A stretch of 62,333 bases of DNA from an uncultured Aquabacterium sp. (GCF_947366995.1 NZ_CANBCC010000015.1:1-62333); one strand, 5' to 3'; counted from the first letter of the stretch, positions 18,973 through 28,110 are shown. Made by a program: numbers and translations. Notes: generated by a model not told the origin, from the letters alone.

Positions 18973-19899
18973 ATGAGTCCCATGAACCAGACTGCATCGT
19001 CCGCCTCTGAACCCACCGACACCGTGCGCCTGGACGGCCGCGTGGCCATCGTCACCGGCGCCGGAGCGGGCCTGGGCCGCGCCCATGCGCTGCTGCTGGC
19101 CGCCCGAGGCGCGCGCGTCGTGGTCAATGACCTGCGTGATCCGCAGCCCGTGGTCGAGGCGATCCGGGCGGCGGGCGGCGAGGCCATTGGCCACATCGGC
19201 TCGGTCACCGACGAGGCGGCGGTTCAGGCGATGGCCGAGCTGGCCATGGCGACCTGGGGCCGCATCGACATCCTGGTCAACAACGCCGGCATCCTGCGGG
19301 ACAAGTCCTTCTCGAAGATGACAGTCGAGGATTTCCGCACCGTGGTCGATGTGCACCTGATGGGCGCCGTGCTCTGCACCAAGGCCGTCTGGGAAGTGAT
19401 GAAGGGCCAGCAGCATGGCCGCATCGTGTTCACGACCTCGTCGTCGGGCCTGTTCGGCAACTTCGGGCAGTCGAACTACGGCGCCGCCAAGATGGCGCTG
19501 GTGGGCCTCATGCAGACGCTGTCGCTGGAAGGCGAAAAGTACAACGTGCGCGTGAACTGCCTGGCGCCCACGGCGGCCACCAGCATGACCGAGGGCATCC
19601 TGCCGCCGCAGGCCCTGGCCCTGCTCACGCCGGAAAGCGTGTCACCCGGGTTGCTGTTCCTGGTGAGCGAACAGGCCCCCACACGCGCCATCCTGAATGC
19701 GGGGGCCGGTGTGTTCGCCACCACGCATGTGGTGCTGGGTGAGCCGCACCTCGTGGGCAGTGCGCCAGACGCGGCCGAGCGCGTGGCCGCCGCCTGGCCG
19801 CAGATCAGCGACCGTGCGGCGGCCATCGAGCCGATCGGCGGCATGCAGCAGTCAGCGCGGGAGATGGCGCTGGTGCTCAGCAGCGGCGCCGCAGGCTGA
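18973..19899 (+). CDS. short-chain dehydrogenase/reductase (MFE-2-like)
   Basis: A 308-residue NAD(P)-dependent oxidoreductase. The cofactor motif is TGAGAGLG near residue 30, then NNAG, catalytic Ser in TSSSGLFGNFGQ and Tyr/Lys in YGAAK. The C-terminal extension beyond the usual 250 residues (TRAILNAGAGVFATTHVVLGE) resembles the dehydrogenase domain of peroxisomal multifunctional enzyme 2, pointing to 3-hydroxyacyl-CoA substrates. Starts at MSPMNQ or at MNQ nine bases later. Converges on the peroxiredoxin gene. Confidence 0.88.
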   Translation: MSPMNQTASSASEPTDTVRLDGRVAIVTGAGAGLGRAHALLLAARGARVVVNDLRDPQPVVEAIRAAGGEAIGHIGSVTDEAAVQAMAELAMATWGRIDILVNNAGILRDKSFSKMTVEDFRTVVDVHLMGAVLCTKAVWEVMKGQQHGRIVFTTSSSGLFGNFGQSNYGAAKMALVGLMQTLSLEGEKYNVRVNCLAPTAATSMTEGILPPQALALLTPESVSPGLLFLVSEQAPTRAILNAGAGVFATTHVVLGEPHLVGSAPDAAERVAAAWPQISDRAAAIEPIGGMQQSAREMALVLSSGAAG

Positions 19900-19908
19900 G
19901 CACGCGGT

Positions 19909-20550
19909 TCAGCGGTTGGGCTGCGGGGTGAGACGCAGATAGGGCGTCACGGCCTTGTAGCCCTTCGGGAACTTCTGCTGGATCACCTCCGGATCCTGCA
20001 GCGAGGGCACGATCACCACATCATCGCCGTCCTGCCAGTTGCCCGGCGTGGCCACGCTGTGGTGGTCCGTCAGCTGCAGCGAATCGACCACCCGCAGGAT
20101 CTCGTCGAAGTTGCGGCCCGTGCTGGCGGGGTAGGTGATGATCAGCCGGATCTTCTTGGCCGGGTCGATCACGAACAGCGAGCGCACCGTCAGCGTGCTG
20201 TTGGCGTTCGGGTGGATCAGGTCGTAGAGCTCCGACACCTTGCGGTCTGCGTCCGCAATGATCGGGAAGTTCACCGTCGTGCCTTGCGTCTCGTTGATGT
20301 CGGGGATCCACTTGTCGTGGGATGCCACCGTGTCCACCGACAGCGCGATCACCTTCACGTTGCGTTCGGCAAACGCGTTCTTGAGCTTGGCCGTCAGCCC
20401 CAGTTCGGTGGTGCACACGGGGGTGAAATCCGCGGGATGCGAGAACAGGATGCCCCAGCTGTCGCCGAGCCATTCATGGAAGCGGATCGGGCCTTGGGAA
20501 GAGGCTTGTTCGAAGTCGGGGGCGGTGTCGCCCAGGCGCAGGCTGGCCAT
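19909..20550 (-). CDS. 1-Cys peroxiredoxin (Prx6/AhpC-TSA)
   Basis: A 213-residue cytoplasmic peroxidase. Peroxidatic Cys46 sits in FSHPADFTPVCTTEL. The C-terminal extension with LRVVDSLQL, VATPGNW and GDDVVIVPSL is typical of the Prx6 group. No second conserved resolving cysteine was noticed. Reduces H2O2 and organic peroxides. Start ATG at MASLRLGDTAP; the longer frame upstream crosses into the next gene and was rejected. Confidence 0.95.
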   Translation of the reverse strand: MASLRLGDTAPDFEQASSQGPIRFHEWLGDSWGILFSHPADFTPVCTTELGLTAKLKNAFAERNVKVIALSVDTVASHDKWIPDINETQGTTVNFPIIADADRKVSELYDLIHPNANSTLTVRSLFVIDPAKKIRLIITYPASTGRNFDEILRVVDSLQLTDHHSVATPGNWQDGDDVVIVPSLQDPEVIQQKFPKGYKAVTPYLRLTPQPNR

Positions 20551-20591
20551 GTGGGTCCTTTCGTGTGACGAGTCGATGGGGGAGGCGGAGG

Positions 20592-21227
20592 TCAGACGGC
20601 GTAGCCGAACTCCATGGGGTGGGCACGGGCGAGACGCTGACGACGCTGACGGTCTCGCACCATGTGGTCGACGTGGTAGCGGGCGAGTGGCCAGGGGCCG
20701 TGGCCTGACTCGGCGTTGATGTGCCCTGCCCGGCCGAGGTTGACGAAGCGGGCGCCCCAGTGGTGCGCCCAGTCGCGGGCGCGCTCCAGCGGCATCCAGG
20801 GGTCGTTCTCGCTGCCGATCAGCGTGGTGGGCAGGCCCAGCCCGGCGGTAGGGAGCCGATCGGCCACGCCGAACTTGAGCGGGTCGGCCGGGGCAGCCAG
20901 CAGTGCAGCGCGAATGCCACCGACCTGCGTGGAACCCGCCCGCGCACTTCGGCTCAAGTGGTGAGCTAGTGCCAGACAGCCGAAGCTGTGGGCCACGGCA
21001 ATCCATTCGGTCTGGGGCGCATGGCGGGCGAGTGTCTGGTCGATGCGGTCGGCCCAGTCGTCGAGTTGCGGGTCCGCCCAGTCGCGCTGAACAACGCGGA
21101 CGGCGCCTGTGTACTGGCGCTGCAACCAGGTCTGCCAGTGACCCGGTCCGCTGTCGTGCAGACCAGGAATCACCAGCACGCGCACGGCTTGCGTGGCGGG
21201 CAACGGGGCGGTGAAGAGCAGGGTCAT
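20592..21227 (-). CDS. RBBP9/YdeN-like serine hydrolase
   Basis: A 211-residue alpha/beta hydrolase of the RBBP9/YdeN family. An N-terminal VLVIPGLHDSGPGHWQTWL precedes the nucleophile Ser in AVAHSFGCLA and the catalytic His in NLGRAGHINAESGHGPW. Substrates are generally unknown. The chosen start MTLLFTAPLP avoids 36 upstream residues lacking family similarity. Lies 41 bp before the peroxiredoxin gene on the same strand; RBBP9 and peroxiredoxin functional links are not established. Confidence 0.88.
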   Translation of the reverse strand: MTLLFTAPLPATQAVRVLVIPGLHDSGPGHWQTWLQRQYTGAVRVVQRDWADPQLDDWADRIDQTLARHAPQTEWIAVAHSFGCLALAHHLSRSARAGSTQVGGIRAALLAAPADPLKFGVADRLPTAGLGLPTTLIGSENDPWMPLERARDWAHHWGARFVNLGRAGHINAESGHGPWPLARYHVDHMVRDRQRRQRLARAHPMEFGYAV

Positions 21228-21331
21228 GGTGTCAGGTCCGCAGGGCTTGGCAACGATGATTGAAGGGGCCGGAACACAGGGGAGACCATGTCGGCGGCCG
21301 AGGTGGTCGCCTGGTCCGGTCGTCGGTCGCA

Positions 21332-21550
21332 TCACAGGGCAGCGATGGACACCTCGGTCGACTTCACGAGTGCGATGACTTCTTTCCCTGGCACAAGGCC
21401 AAGCTCATGCACTGAGCGTGTGGTGATGACCGAGGTGACGATGAGGCCGGACGGCGTTTCCACCTCGACCTCGGACACCACCTGTCCTTCGATGATCTCG
21501 CGGACCTTGCCGCGGAACTGGTTGCGCACGTTGATGGCAGAGACGGTCAT
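21332..21550 (-). CDS. molbindin-like TOBE (Mop) protein
   Basis: A 72-residue single TOBE/Mop domain protein (SAINVRNQFRGKVREI, VVSEVEVETPSG, LVPGKEVIALVKSTEVSIA). Molbindins bind molybdate or, in some cases, other oxyanions and buffer their cytoplasmic level. A molybdopterin enzyme is encoded 18 kb away. The start has AAAGGATGTGCC ahead of the ATG. Divergent from the sigma-54 activator across 192 bp. Confidence 0.9.
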   Translation of the reverse strand: MTVSAINVRNQFRGKVREIIEGQVVSEVEVETPSGLIVTSVITTRSVHELGLVPGKEVIALVKSTEVSIAAL

Positions 21551-21695
21551 GGCACATCCTTTCAAGTCGGTCGGCTCATCCTATGAGCGCCAGCGGGCTG
21601 CGCGAACGAAGAACATCGTGCTTCGATCTGCGCTTCGCGCATGTGTCTTCATGTGCCGTGCCTGCATATCGAGCGGTGAAAAAACACCTTCCGGT

Positions 21696-21726
21696 GTGTG
21701 TGCTTTCGAACTACCGTGTGTGCTTT
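21696..21726 (+). promoter_or_regulatory. 11-bp direct repeat upstream of the sigma-54 activator gene
   Basis: GTGTGTGCTTT occurs at 21696-21706 and again at 21716-21726, exactly 20 bp apart (about two helical turns), ending 17 bp before the activator ATG. Just ahead is GGTG-A6-CACC. The spacing would put two bound protein units on the same DNA face, as expected for autoregulation, but the binding protein is unknown. Confidence 0.4.
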
Positions 21727-21742
21727 GCAGCATACCCACGCC

Positions 21743-22957
21743 ATGGAACGATTGCTCACCCTGCCGGACTCTCCGGCATCCGCCCTCTCCATCCGGGCCA
21801 AGGCCCTGGTGTTTCATGACCCCACCTCGCTGCAGTTGCTCGAGCACATCGAGCGCATCGCCTGTAGCGACGCCACCGTGCTGGTCACCGGGGAAACGGG
21901 CACCGGCAAGGAACTTGTGGCCCGTCATCTGCACACCGTGAGCGGGCGGCGCGGGCCCTTTGTGCCGGTCAACTGCGGGGCCTTCAGCGAGTCCCTGATC
22001 GACGCGGAGCTGTTCGGCCACGAAACGGGCGCGTTCACGGGGGCATCACAGGCGCGCGCGGGCTGGTTCGAGGCGGCCAATGGTGGCACCCTGTTTCTCG
22101 ACGAGATCGGGGACCTTCCGCTGGCCCTTCAGGTAAAGCTGCTGCGTGTGCTTCAGGAGCGCCAGGTGGTTCGACTCGGCTCGCGCAAAGGCATTCCGCT
22201 GGATGTGCGGCTCGTGGCTGCCACAAACATCGACCTGGCCCGTGCGGTCGAGGCCCAGCACTTCCGGGCAGACCTGTTCTACCGGTTGAGCGTGGCCAGC
22301 GTGCGCCTGCCGCCATTGCGCGAACGCCCGGGCGACATCGTGCCGCTCGCCCGGCATTTCGTGGATGTCTACCGTGGGCGACTGCAGATCGACCGTGTCG
22401 AGCTCAGTGACGAGGCTCAACACCTGCTGTGCACCTACAGTTGGCCGGGCAACATCCGCGAGCTTGAGAACGCGATGCATTACGCCCTGATCGTGTGCCG
22501 CGATGGCGTGGTGCGGGCAGAGGACATCCGCCTGGTTCCGCTGGCCGGCGGCGCGGGCGCTCCCCCGTCCGAACGGCTGGTCGTGGGTGGTGTGGGGGCG
22601 ATGCCGCCGGCCGCCGCCGCGACCGCTGCCATTGCGCCCACGAATGCGGCCGGGGGGCAGCCCCCCTCGGCCCTCGCTCGTTTGCAGCGAGCCCTGGACG
22701 ACCTGCTGCAGCAGGGGGAGGCGGCCTTGTTCCAGAAGGTCGAGTCGGCCCTGGTGCATGCGGCGTATGCCCATGCCGGGCAGAACCAGGTGCGCGCGGC
22801 CCGCGCGCTGGGCATCACCCGCAACATGCTGCGCACGCAGCTCAAGCGGCACGGCCTGCTCGCCGGGCCCGACGAGGCAGACGCCCCGGTGGACGAGGCG
22901 GCGGAGGAGGCCGAGACCGCGGGCCCGCATGGCGGCGAAGCGCTGCTGTCGCTCTGA
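21743..22957 (+). CDS. sigma-54-dependent transcriptional activator, SfnR-like
   Basis: A 404-residue enhancer-binding protein. The AAA+ domain begins almost at the N-terminus: Walker A GETGTGKE at 50-57, the sigma-54 contact loop GAFTGA at 96-101, Walker [13 protein letters not shown], and arginine-finger region FRADLFYRL. The C-terminus holds a Fis-type HTH ([20 protein letters not shown]). There is no receiver, GAF or PAS domain, as in SfnR of dimethylsulfone use, where control is by expression. Two sigma-54 promoters at 30.8-31.1 kb are natural targets (inferred). Weak Shine-Dalgarno; an in-frame ATG 45 bp upstream is unlikely. Confidence 0.9.
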   Translation: MERLLTLPDSPASALSIRAKALVFHDPTSLQLLEHIERIACSDATVLVTGETGTGKELVARHLHTVSGRRGPFVPVNCGAFSESLIDAELFGHETGAFTGASQARAGWFEAANGGTLFLDEIGDLPLALQVKLLRVLQERQVVRLGSRKGIPLDVRLVAATNIDLARAVEAQHFRADLFYRLSVASVRLPPLRERPGDIVPLARHFVDVYRGRLQIDRVELSDEAQHLLCTYSWPGNIRELENAMHYALIVCRDGVVRAEDIRLVPLAGGAGAPPSERLVVGGVGAMPPAAAATAAIAPTNAAGGQPPSALARLQRALDDLLQQGEAALFQKVESALVHAAYAHAGQNQVRAARALGITRNMLRTQLKRHGLLAGPDEADAPVDEAAEEAETAGPHGGEALLSL

Positions 22958-23017
22958 GCGGTGCGGGCCGTGGCCCGTGCCCGGATCCGCTGTTCTCGGG
23001 TCGCGGTAGACCCCCCC

Positions 23018-23053
23018 AAAAAAAGCGGCCCCGGCGGCATGACGCCGGGGCCG
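23018..23053 (-). terminator. Rho-independent terminator of the solitary sulfate-binding gene
   Basis: Reading the minus strand, an 11-bp perfect GC-rich stem (CGGCCCCGGCG with its complement) and 6-nt loop are followed by CTTTTTTT. It lies 70 bp after the stop of the sulfate-binding protein gene. The same hairpin lies after the convergent activator gene but lacks a U-run in that direction. Confidence 0.88.
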
Positions 23054-23122
23054 TTGTCAATGTGCCTTGGAGGCCTGACACGGACCTCCGGGCACCCCCA
23101 CTTGCCTTTGCCTTTCCCCGTC

Positions 23123-24151
23123 TTACTTCTTCGTGTAGATCTGATCGAAGACACCGCCATCGGCAAAGTGCGTCTTCTGTGCCTTGGTCCAGCCGCCGAA
23201 CACGTCGTCGATCTTGAGCAGTTCGATCTTCGGGAACTGTTTGGCGTACTTGGCAGCAGCCTTGGCGTCGGTCGGGCGGTAGAAGTTCTTGCCGGCGATG
23301 TCCTGGCCCTCGGCGCTGTAGAGGTACTCGAGATAGGCCTTGGCCACATCGCGGGTGCCGCGCTTGTCGACCACCTTGTCCACGATGGCCACGGGCGGCT
23401 CGGCGTAGATGCTGATCTTCGGGTACACGATGTCGAACTTGTCTGCGCCGAACTCCTTGAGCGACAGGTGGGCTTCGTTTTCCCAGGCCAGCAGCACGTC
23501 ACCCTGGCCACGCTCCGCAAAGGTCACGGTCGAGCCGCGGGCACCGGAGTCCAGCACGGGCACGTTCTCGAACAGGCGGGTCACGAAGGCCTTGGCCTGG
23601 GCTTCCGAGCCAGTCTTCTTCAAAGCGTGGCCCCATGCCGCCAGGTAGTTCCAGCGGGCGCCGCCCGATGTCTTGGGGTTGGGCGTGATGACGGCCACAC
23701 CGGGCTTGACCAGATCGTCCCAGTCCCTGATCTGCTTGGGATTGCCCTTGCGCACCAGGAAGACGATCGTGGACGTGTAAGGCGAGCTGTTCCCCTTGAA
23801 GGCCTTCTGCCAGTCGGCCTTGAGGAGGCCCTTGTCGGCGACGGCATCGATGTCGTAGGCGAGTGCGAGGGTCACCACGTCGGCTTCCAGGCCGTCGATT
23901 ACCGAGCGGGCCTGCTTGCCCGAGCCGCCGTGCGAGGCCTTGACGACCACGTTGTCGCCAGTCTTGGCTTTCCAGTGCTTGGCAAATGCCGCGTTGTACT
24001 CCTGATAGAGCTCGCGCGTCGGGTCATACGACACGTTCAGCAGCGTGATGTCCTTGGCGTGGGCGGCCAGCGGGGTGAGACCGGTGACAGCCAGGGCCGA
24101 GGCGAGGGCGAGGCCGTGGAAGGCGCGACGGGAAGATTTCGAGAACAGCAT
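23123..24151 (-). CDS. sulfate-family substrate-binding protein (second copy)
   Basis: A 342-residue periplasmic solute-binding protein. The signal peptide is [26 protein letters not shown], about 30 residues, ending AHA. Family motifs include [45 protein letters not shown] and the C-terminal DDVFGGW. Similar to the Sbp at 52.8 kb but clearly diverged. No permease or ATPase is adjacent, so it may feed the CysTWA transporter or have another oxyanion/sulfur ligand. Own upstream GCTTATGCG site and own terminator suggest a separate transcription unit. Confidence 0.93.
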   Translation of the reverse strand: MLFSKSSRRAFHGLALASALAVTGLTPLAAHAKDITLLNVSYDPTRELYQEYNAAFAKHWKAKTGDNVVVKASHGGSGKQARSVIDGLEADVVTLALAYDIDAVADKGLLKADWQKAFKGNSSPYTSTIVFLVRKGNPKQIRDWDDLVKPGVAVITPNPKTSGGARWNYLAAWGHALKKTGSEAQAKAFVTRLFENVPVLDSGARGSTVTFAERGQGDVLLAWENEAHLSLKEFGADKFDIVYPKISIYAEPPVAIVDKVVDKRGTRDVAKAYLEYLYSAEGQDIAGKNFYRPTDAKAAAKYAKQFPKIELLKIDDVFGGWTKAQKTHFADGGVFDQIYTKK

Positions 24152-24224
24152 GTTGGTGTGATGTGGTGAACAGGTGATCGGATGCTAGAAGTGGGTCGAT
24201 GGAAGCAGAACGAATGAAACTGAG

Positions 24225-24236
24225 CTTGCTTATGCG
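24225..24236. promoter_or_regulatory. GCTTATG sulfur-regulon motif upstream of the solitary sulfate-binding gene
   Basis: CTTGCTTATGCG, about 75-85 bp upstream of the sulfate-binding protein start. The 9-mer CTTGCTTAT is identical to one in the 30.8-31.2 kb divergent region and, inverted, to one before ccmA. GCTTATGCG is identical to one before metY. CysB is encoded at 56.7 kb and is the obvious candidate binder (inference). The site also overlaps the tail of the cytochrome b561 gene region by closeness only (12 bp away). Confidence 0.45.
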
Positions 24237-24247
24237 TGGTGTGCAGG

Positions 24248-25021
24248 TCACCACGCAGGGGCGGGCTGCGACGTGGCCGGTGCGACGGGCTTGTGTGTGA
24301 TCCACAGGCCACTCGCGCCCCAGGCCACCCCCGCGCCGATGGCCACCGAGAGCACCAGCGCCGCAGGCTTGCCCGCGCGTGGCGGTCGCGTGCCAGGGGG
24401 CATTGCGGCCTGTCCGGTCACCATCGGGCGCACCAGGTTCTTGCGGCGTACGACCGCGTAGAAGGCGATGGCCGCGATGTGCAGGCCGAGCAGGCCGTAC
24501 AGCAGGTTGACCACGCGGTGGTGCCATGCCGTCAGGGCGCTGATCTGCTCATCGGGCACGAGCGAAACGAGGGGGCCACTGAAGGCGATGTCGTCATCGC
24601 TGAACAGGCCGGTGCCCAGTTGCACGGCGAGCAGGGTCAGCAGGGCGATCACCGACAGCGCCCCCAGTGGGTTGTGCCCGACGCCGTGCCACCGCCCCGC
24701 CAGACAGGCCCGCAAGCGGGCGGGCGTCGGCAGGAAGGATCGGAATCGGGCCGTCTCGGAGCCGAGAAGGCCCCAGCTGAAGCGGAAGCCCAGCAGGCCC
24801 GCGATGGCGACGCCAGCGCGTCCGTGCCACACCATCCAGTCGCCGCCGGCCAGACCGGTCGCGATGGCCGCGCTCACCGCGGCCACCAACGACCAGTGAA
24901 AGACCCGCAGGGCAAGGTCCCAGATGGGTACGGTGAGGAGCGCGGAAGGGGCCGTCTCTGCTGTCTCTGTCGCTGGCGCCAGCCCCGCATGCAGGGTGTC
25001 GGTGTTCACGTGCGCGGTCAT
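24248..25021 (-). CDS. cytochrome b561-family membrane protein
   Basis: A 257-residue inner-membrane di-heme b cytochrome. Histidines sit in hydrophobic helices (LRVFHWSLVAAV, DWMVWHGRAGVAI, WHHRVVNLLYGLLGLHIAAI), the pattern of the cytochrome b561/Ni-Fe hydrogenase b family. A fifth helix lies near the C-terminus (ALVLSVAIGAGVAWG). It moves electrons between the quinone pool and periplasmic redox proteins. Ten bases downstream of the rhodanese-like gene in the sulfonate-type operon, so a link between organosulfur use and the c-type cytochromes divergently encoded is plausible. Start at MTAHVNTD preceded by GAGGACAGC. Confidence 0.9.
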   Translation of the reverse strand: MTAHVNTDTLHAGLAPATETAETAPSALLTVPIWDLALRVFHWSLVAAVSAAIATGLAGGDWMVWHGRAGVAIAGLLGFRFSWGLLGSETARFRSFLPTPARLRACLAGRWHGVGHNPLGALSVIALLTLLAVQLGTGLFSDDDIAFSGPLVSLVPDEQISALTAWHHRVVNLLYGLLGLHIAAIAFYAVVRRKNLVRPMVTGQAAMPPGTRPPRAGKPAALVLSVAIGAGVAWGASGLWITHKPVAPATSQPAPAW

Positions 25022-25031
25022 GCTGTCCTCC

Positions 25032-25574
25032 TCACTGCGCCGGCTTGGGCGGGGGCGGCAACACCTTCTGGATGCTGCCGCCGGCCTCGCGATAGTCTTC
25101 CGAGCCCAGCGCACCGGCCACCTTGTAGCCTTTGCTGGCCAGCAGGTCGCCGGCCGCGCCCGCCCGGTGTGCCCGGTTGGACACCGTGATGATCTGGCGA
25201 TCGCGCGGGATGTAGTCCAGCGCGTAAGGAAGATCCTTGAGTTGCACGTTCAGGTAGACGGCCAGGCTGCCGTACTTCACCAGTTCGTCGGGGCGGCGCA
25301 CGTCCAGCACGAGCAGCTTCTTCGGGTTACTCAGCAGCCGATCGACGTCGTTGCGGCTGAGCTGGCGCGTCTTGTAGGTCCAGGGTGGTGCCACGTAAGG
25401 CTTGGGGGCCGAGGCGGCCGGCTCGCCAGCGGAGGCCGCTTCCTGGGCGTGGGCGACAGGGGCGGACAGCGCCACAGCGGCGGCGAGGGAGAGAAGCGAG
25501 AGAGCGGAACGGTTGGACATGTTCTTGAACTGCATGCAGCGATGAGGTGAAGGAATGGGAAGGGACTGGCTCAT
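25032..25574 (-). CDS. exported rhodanese-like protein lacking the catalytic cysteine
   Basis: A 180-residue periplasmic protein with signal peptide ([19 protein letters not shown]) and one rhodanese fold ([29 protein letters not shown]). Where rhodaneses have the Cys-X5 active loop, this reads VSNRAHRAG, with Ser132 in place of Cys, so sulfurtransferase activity is not expected. The ATG at 25574 overlaps the ABC ATPase stop (ATGA); the ATG at 25520 (MSNRSAL) gives a more normal signal peptide and may be the true start. Lies between the ABC genes and cytochrome b561. Confidence 0.85.
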   Translation of the reverse strand: MSQSLPIPSPHRCMQFKNMSNRSALSLLSLAAAVALSAPVAHAQEAASAGEPAASAPKPYVAPPWTYKTRQLSRNDVDRLLSNPKKLLVLDVRRPDELVKYGSLAVYLNVQLKDLPYALDYIPRDRQIITVSNRAHRAGAAGDLLASKGYKVAGALGSEDYREAGGSIQKVLPPPPKPAQ

Positions 25575-26383
25575 GCCGTGAGCGGGTCGGTCACGCGTTC
25601 GAGCCGCTCGGCCACTGTGGCGTGGTTGATCTCGTGATTGAACTCGCCGAGCACGTCGTCCTTGATGGACGCGAAGGCCGCGCGGACCCGGTCGCGCGGA
25701 CGTGCCAGCGGCACGTCGACGATGCGCTTGATGCGGCCGGGGCGCGGCTCCATCACGACGATGCGGTCACCGAGATAGACGGCCTCTTCCACATCGTGCG
25801 TGACGAGGATGGCGGTGATGCCCTCGGCTTGCCAGATGCGCTGCAGTTCCTGCTGCAGCCGGGTGCGCGTCAGTGCGTCGAGGGCGCCGAAGGGTTCGTC
25901 GAGCAGCAACACCTCCGGGCGGTTGACCAGCGCGCGAGCGATGGCCACGCGCTGCGACATGCCGCCCGAGAGCTGATAAGGGTAGGCTTTCTCGAACCCC
26001 TTGAGCCCGACGAGTTCGATGTGCTCGCGCACGCTACGGTCTTTCTCTGCCTGGGTGCCCGGTGCGTTCAGCAGGCCCAGCGCGACGTTCTGTTCGACGC
26101 TCAGCCAGGGAAAGAGGCGGTGCTCCTGGAACACGATGCCGCGATCCAGGCTCGTGCCCTGAATGGGCTTTCCGTCCAGCAGCAGCTTGCCGCTGTAGCC
26201 GGATTCGAGGCCGATCAACAGGCGCAGCAACGTCGATTTGCCGCAGCCGCTGGCCCCAACGATGCTGATGAACTCGCCCGGTCGGATCGAGAGGTTGATG
26301 TCCTGCAGGACCTTCAAGGGTTGTCCCTTGACGTCGTACTGCTTGTGGAGTTGCTGGATGTCGATGGTGGCGGCGTGGGGCAT
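25571..26383 (-). CDS. ABC transporter ATPase, SsuB/TauB type
   Basis: A 270-residue nucleotide-binding subunit of a nitrate/sulfonate/taurine-type importer. Walker A is GASGCGKST, the signature [15 protein letters not shown], Walker [12 protein letters not shown], and H-loop VTHDVEEAV. The Met in the signature (SGGMSQ) is typical of the SsuB/TauB group. Follows two permease genes and precedes the rhodanese-like gene with an ATGA overlap. Powers uptake of the ligand of the operon's binding protein, probably a sulfonate or other organosulfur compound. Confidence 0.95.
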   Translation of the reverse strand: MPHAATIDIQQLHKQYDVKGQPLKVLQDINLSIRPGEFISIVGASGCGKSTLLRLLIGLESGYSGKLLLDGKPIQGTSLDRGIVFQEHRLFPWLSVEQNVALGLLNAPGTQAEKDRSVREHIELVGLKGFEKAYPYQLSGGMSQRVAIARALVNRPEVLLLDEPFGALDALTRTRLQQELQRIWQAEGITAILVTHDVEEAVYLGDRIVVMEPRPGRIKRIVDVPLARPRDRVRAAFASIKDDVLGEFNHEINHATVAERLERVTDPLTA

Positions 26384-26431
26384 GGCGGCTCCTGATAGAC
26401 GGCCGGGTTGGAATGGGTGACAAGCCTCGGA

Positions 26432-27208
26432 TCAGCGGCGGGCGGGCGCACGCCAGTGCAGCAGGCGCTGCTCGGCCAGCGTGGCCAGGCGGTTGAACAC
26501 CACGCCGACCAGGCCGATGGCCAGCAGGCCGAAGAGGATCAGCTCGACATTGAAGGCATTGCGCCCCTTGAAGACGATGTTGCCGATGCCGTGCCCGTCG
26601 TTGACGAGCAGGAACTCGGCACCGATGGTGGCCAGCCAGGCATAGATGAGCCCGAGGCGCAGGCCACCCAGCATCTGCGGCGCGGCAGCCGGCCACACCA
26701 GGCGGCGCAGCGTCTGCCAGGGCGTGAACCCGTATACACGGGCCACCTCGGCATGGGCCTGGGTCACGCCCCGCACGCCCTCGGTCGTCCCCAGTACCAC
26801 GGGGTAGAAGGTCGAGAATCCGATGAACAGGATCTTGGCTGCATCCCCGGTGCCGAGGATGGCCGAGAGCAAGGGCAGCCACGCGAACAGCGAGATCTGG
26901 CGGGCCGTGTGGAAGGTTGGACCGATGAGCTTGTCGGCCAGGCGGGATACGCCGATCAGGGTGCCGACGGCCACACCGGCCAGTGCGCCGATTGCAAAAC
27001 CGGCGAGATCTCGCCACAGACTGAGTGCGACGCCGACATGGAAATCAGGCTTCTGTAGCTCGGTGATGGCGGTGGTCACCACCCCCGCGGGGGGCACGAT
27101 GAGCCGGGTGTTCACCCAGTGCAGCTGCGTGGCGGTGATCCACATTGCGATGAAAGCAGCAGGCAGAACCCAGCCGCGCCAGTCGGGTCGTTTGGAAGGC
27201 AGAGACAT
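26432..27208 (-). CDS. ABC transporter permease, SsuC/TauC type (second)
   Basis: A 258-residue inner-membrane permease with about six helices and the BPD_transp_1 EAA-type loop (EVARVYGFTPWQTLRRLVWPAAAPQMLGG, in two parts). Start at MSLPSKRPDW; the longer frame upstream lies in the other permease gene and was rejected. With the next gene it gives two different permeases in one operon, where SsuABC or TauABC normally use one, implying a heterodimer or two alternative channels. Confidence 0.93.
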   Translation of the reverse strand: MSLPSKRPDWRGWVLPAAFIAMWITATQLHWVNTRLIVPPAGVVTTAITELQKPDFHVGVALSLWRDLAGFAIGALAGVAVGTLIGVSRLADKLIGPTFHTARQISLFAWLPLLSAILGTGDAAKILFIGFSTFYPVVLGTTEGVRGVTQAHAEVARVYGFTPWQTLRRLVWPAAAPQMLGGLRLGLIYAWLATIGAEFLLVNDGHGIGNIVFKGRNAFNVELILFGLLAIGLVGVVFNRLATLAEQRLLHWRAPARR

Positions 27209-27234
27209 GGTGAAGCGTTCAGGTCGGGTCGGGT

Positions 27235-28110
27235 TCAGAAGGCGTTGCGGCGCCAGCCTTGCAGCCGGGATTCGACCAGCCGCAAGGTGAGTTCGATGGC
27301 GATCCCCAGCACGCCGATGGCCAGCATGGAGACGATCACCATGTCGATCTGGCTGAGCGAGCGGCTGTAGGACATGAAGAAGCCCAGGCCCTCGCTCGAG
27401 GACAGCAGCTCGACGAAGATTGTGGTGAGCCATGCCTGCGTCACGCCCTGACGCAAGCCCGTGAACAAGGCCGGCGTGGTGGCCGGCAGCACGATGCGGA
27501 CCAGGGTCTGCCATGCGCTGAAGCGGTAGACGCGCCCGACCTCGAGCAGCGCCGCCGGAATGTTGGCGATGCCGTTGAGCGTGCTGAGCGCGACGGGCAC
27601 GACCACCGCGATCGAGATGGCCGTCAACTTCAGACCTTCTTCGATGCCGATGAAGATGATGAGCAGTGGGATCCAGCCGAGCACCGGCAGCTGCGCGAGT
27701 GCATTGAAGCTGGGCCACACATAGGCCCTGATCCGCTCGGACAGTCCCATGGCAAAGCCCATCACCAGCCCGGCACCGCCACCGATCAACAGGCTCAGCG
27801 CGGCACGTCGGGCGCTGTGGCCGACGTGGCCCAGCAGCTCGCCGCTGTCCCACACGATGCCGAGCGACTCCCACACGAACGCGGGCGAGGGCAGGATCTG
27901 CTCGGCGATCCAGTGGCGGTCGGCGGCCGTCCACCACAGCGCGAACAGCGCGGTCGGCAGGATGAGGCCGAGCGCCACGGTACCGAGGATGCCGACCAGC
28001 CAGGACAGGCCCCCGATGACGCGCGACGGTGACCGGCGTGTCGATGCCGTTGTGGCGGGCAGCGCTCCCTCTGGCGGAAAGATTGCAAGGTCGTCGGTGG
28101 ACACGGCCAT
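27235..28110 (-). CDS. ABC transporter permease, SsuC/TauC type (first)
   Basis: A 291-residue inner-membrane permease with about six helices. EAA-loop region is EVGRVYRFSAWQTLVRIVLPATTPALFTGL-like; the rest includes ALAQLPVLGWIPLLIIFIG. Related to but distinct from the permease 26 bp downstream. An N-terminal 30-residue cytoplasmic extension precedes the first helix. Lies 27 bp after the binding protein gene; same operon. Confidence 0.94.
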   Translation of the reverse strand: MAVSTDDLAIFPPEGALPATTASTRRSPSRVIGGLSWLVGILGTVALGLILPTALFALWWTAADRHWIAEQILPSPAFVWESLGIVWDSGELLGHVGHSARRAALSLLIGGGAGLVMGFAMGLSERIRAYVWPSFNALAQLPVLGWIPLLIIFIGIEEGLKLTAISIAVVVPVALSTLNGIANIPAALLEVGRVYRFSAWQTLVRIVLPATTPALFTGLRQGVTQAWLTTIFVELLSSSEGLGFFMSYSRSLSQIDMVIVSMLAIGVLGIAIELTLRLVESRLQGWRRNAF

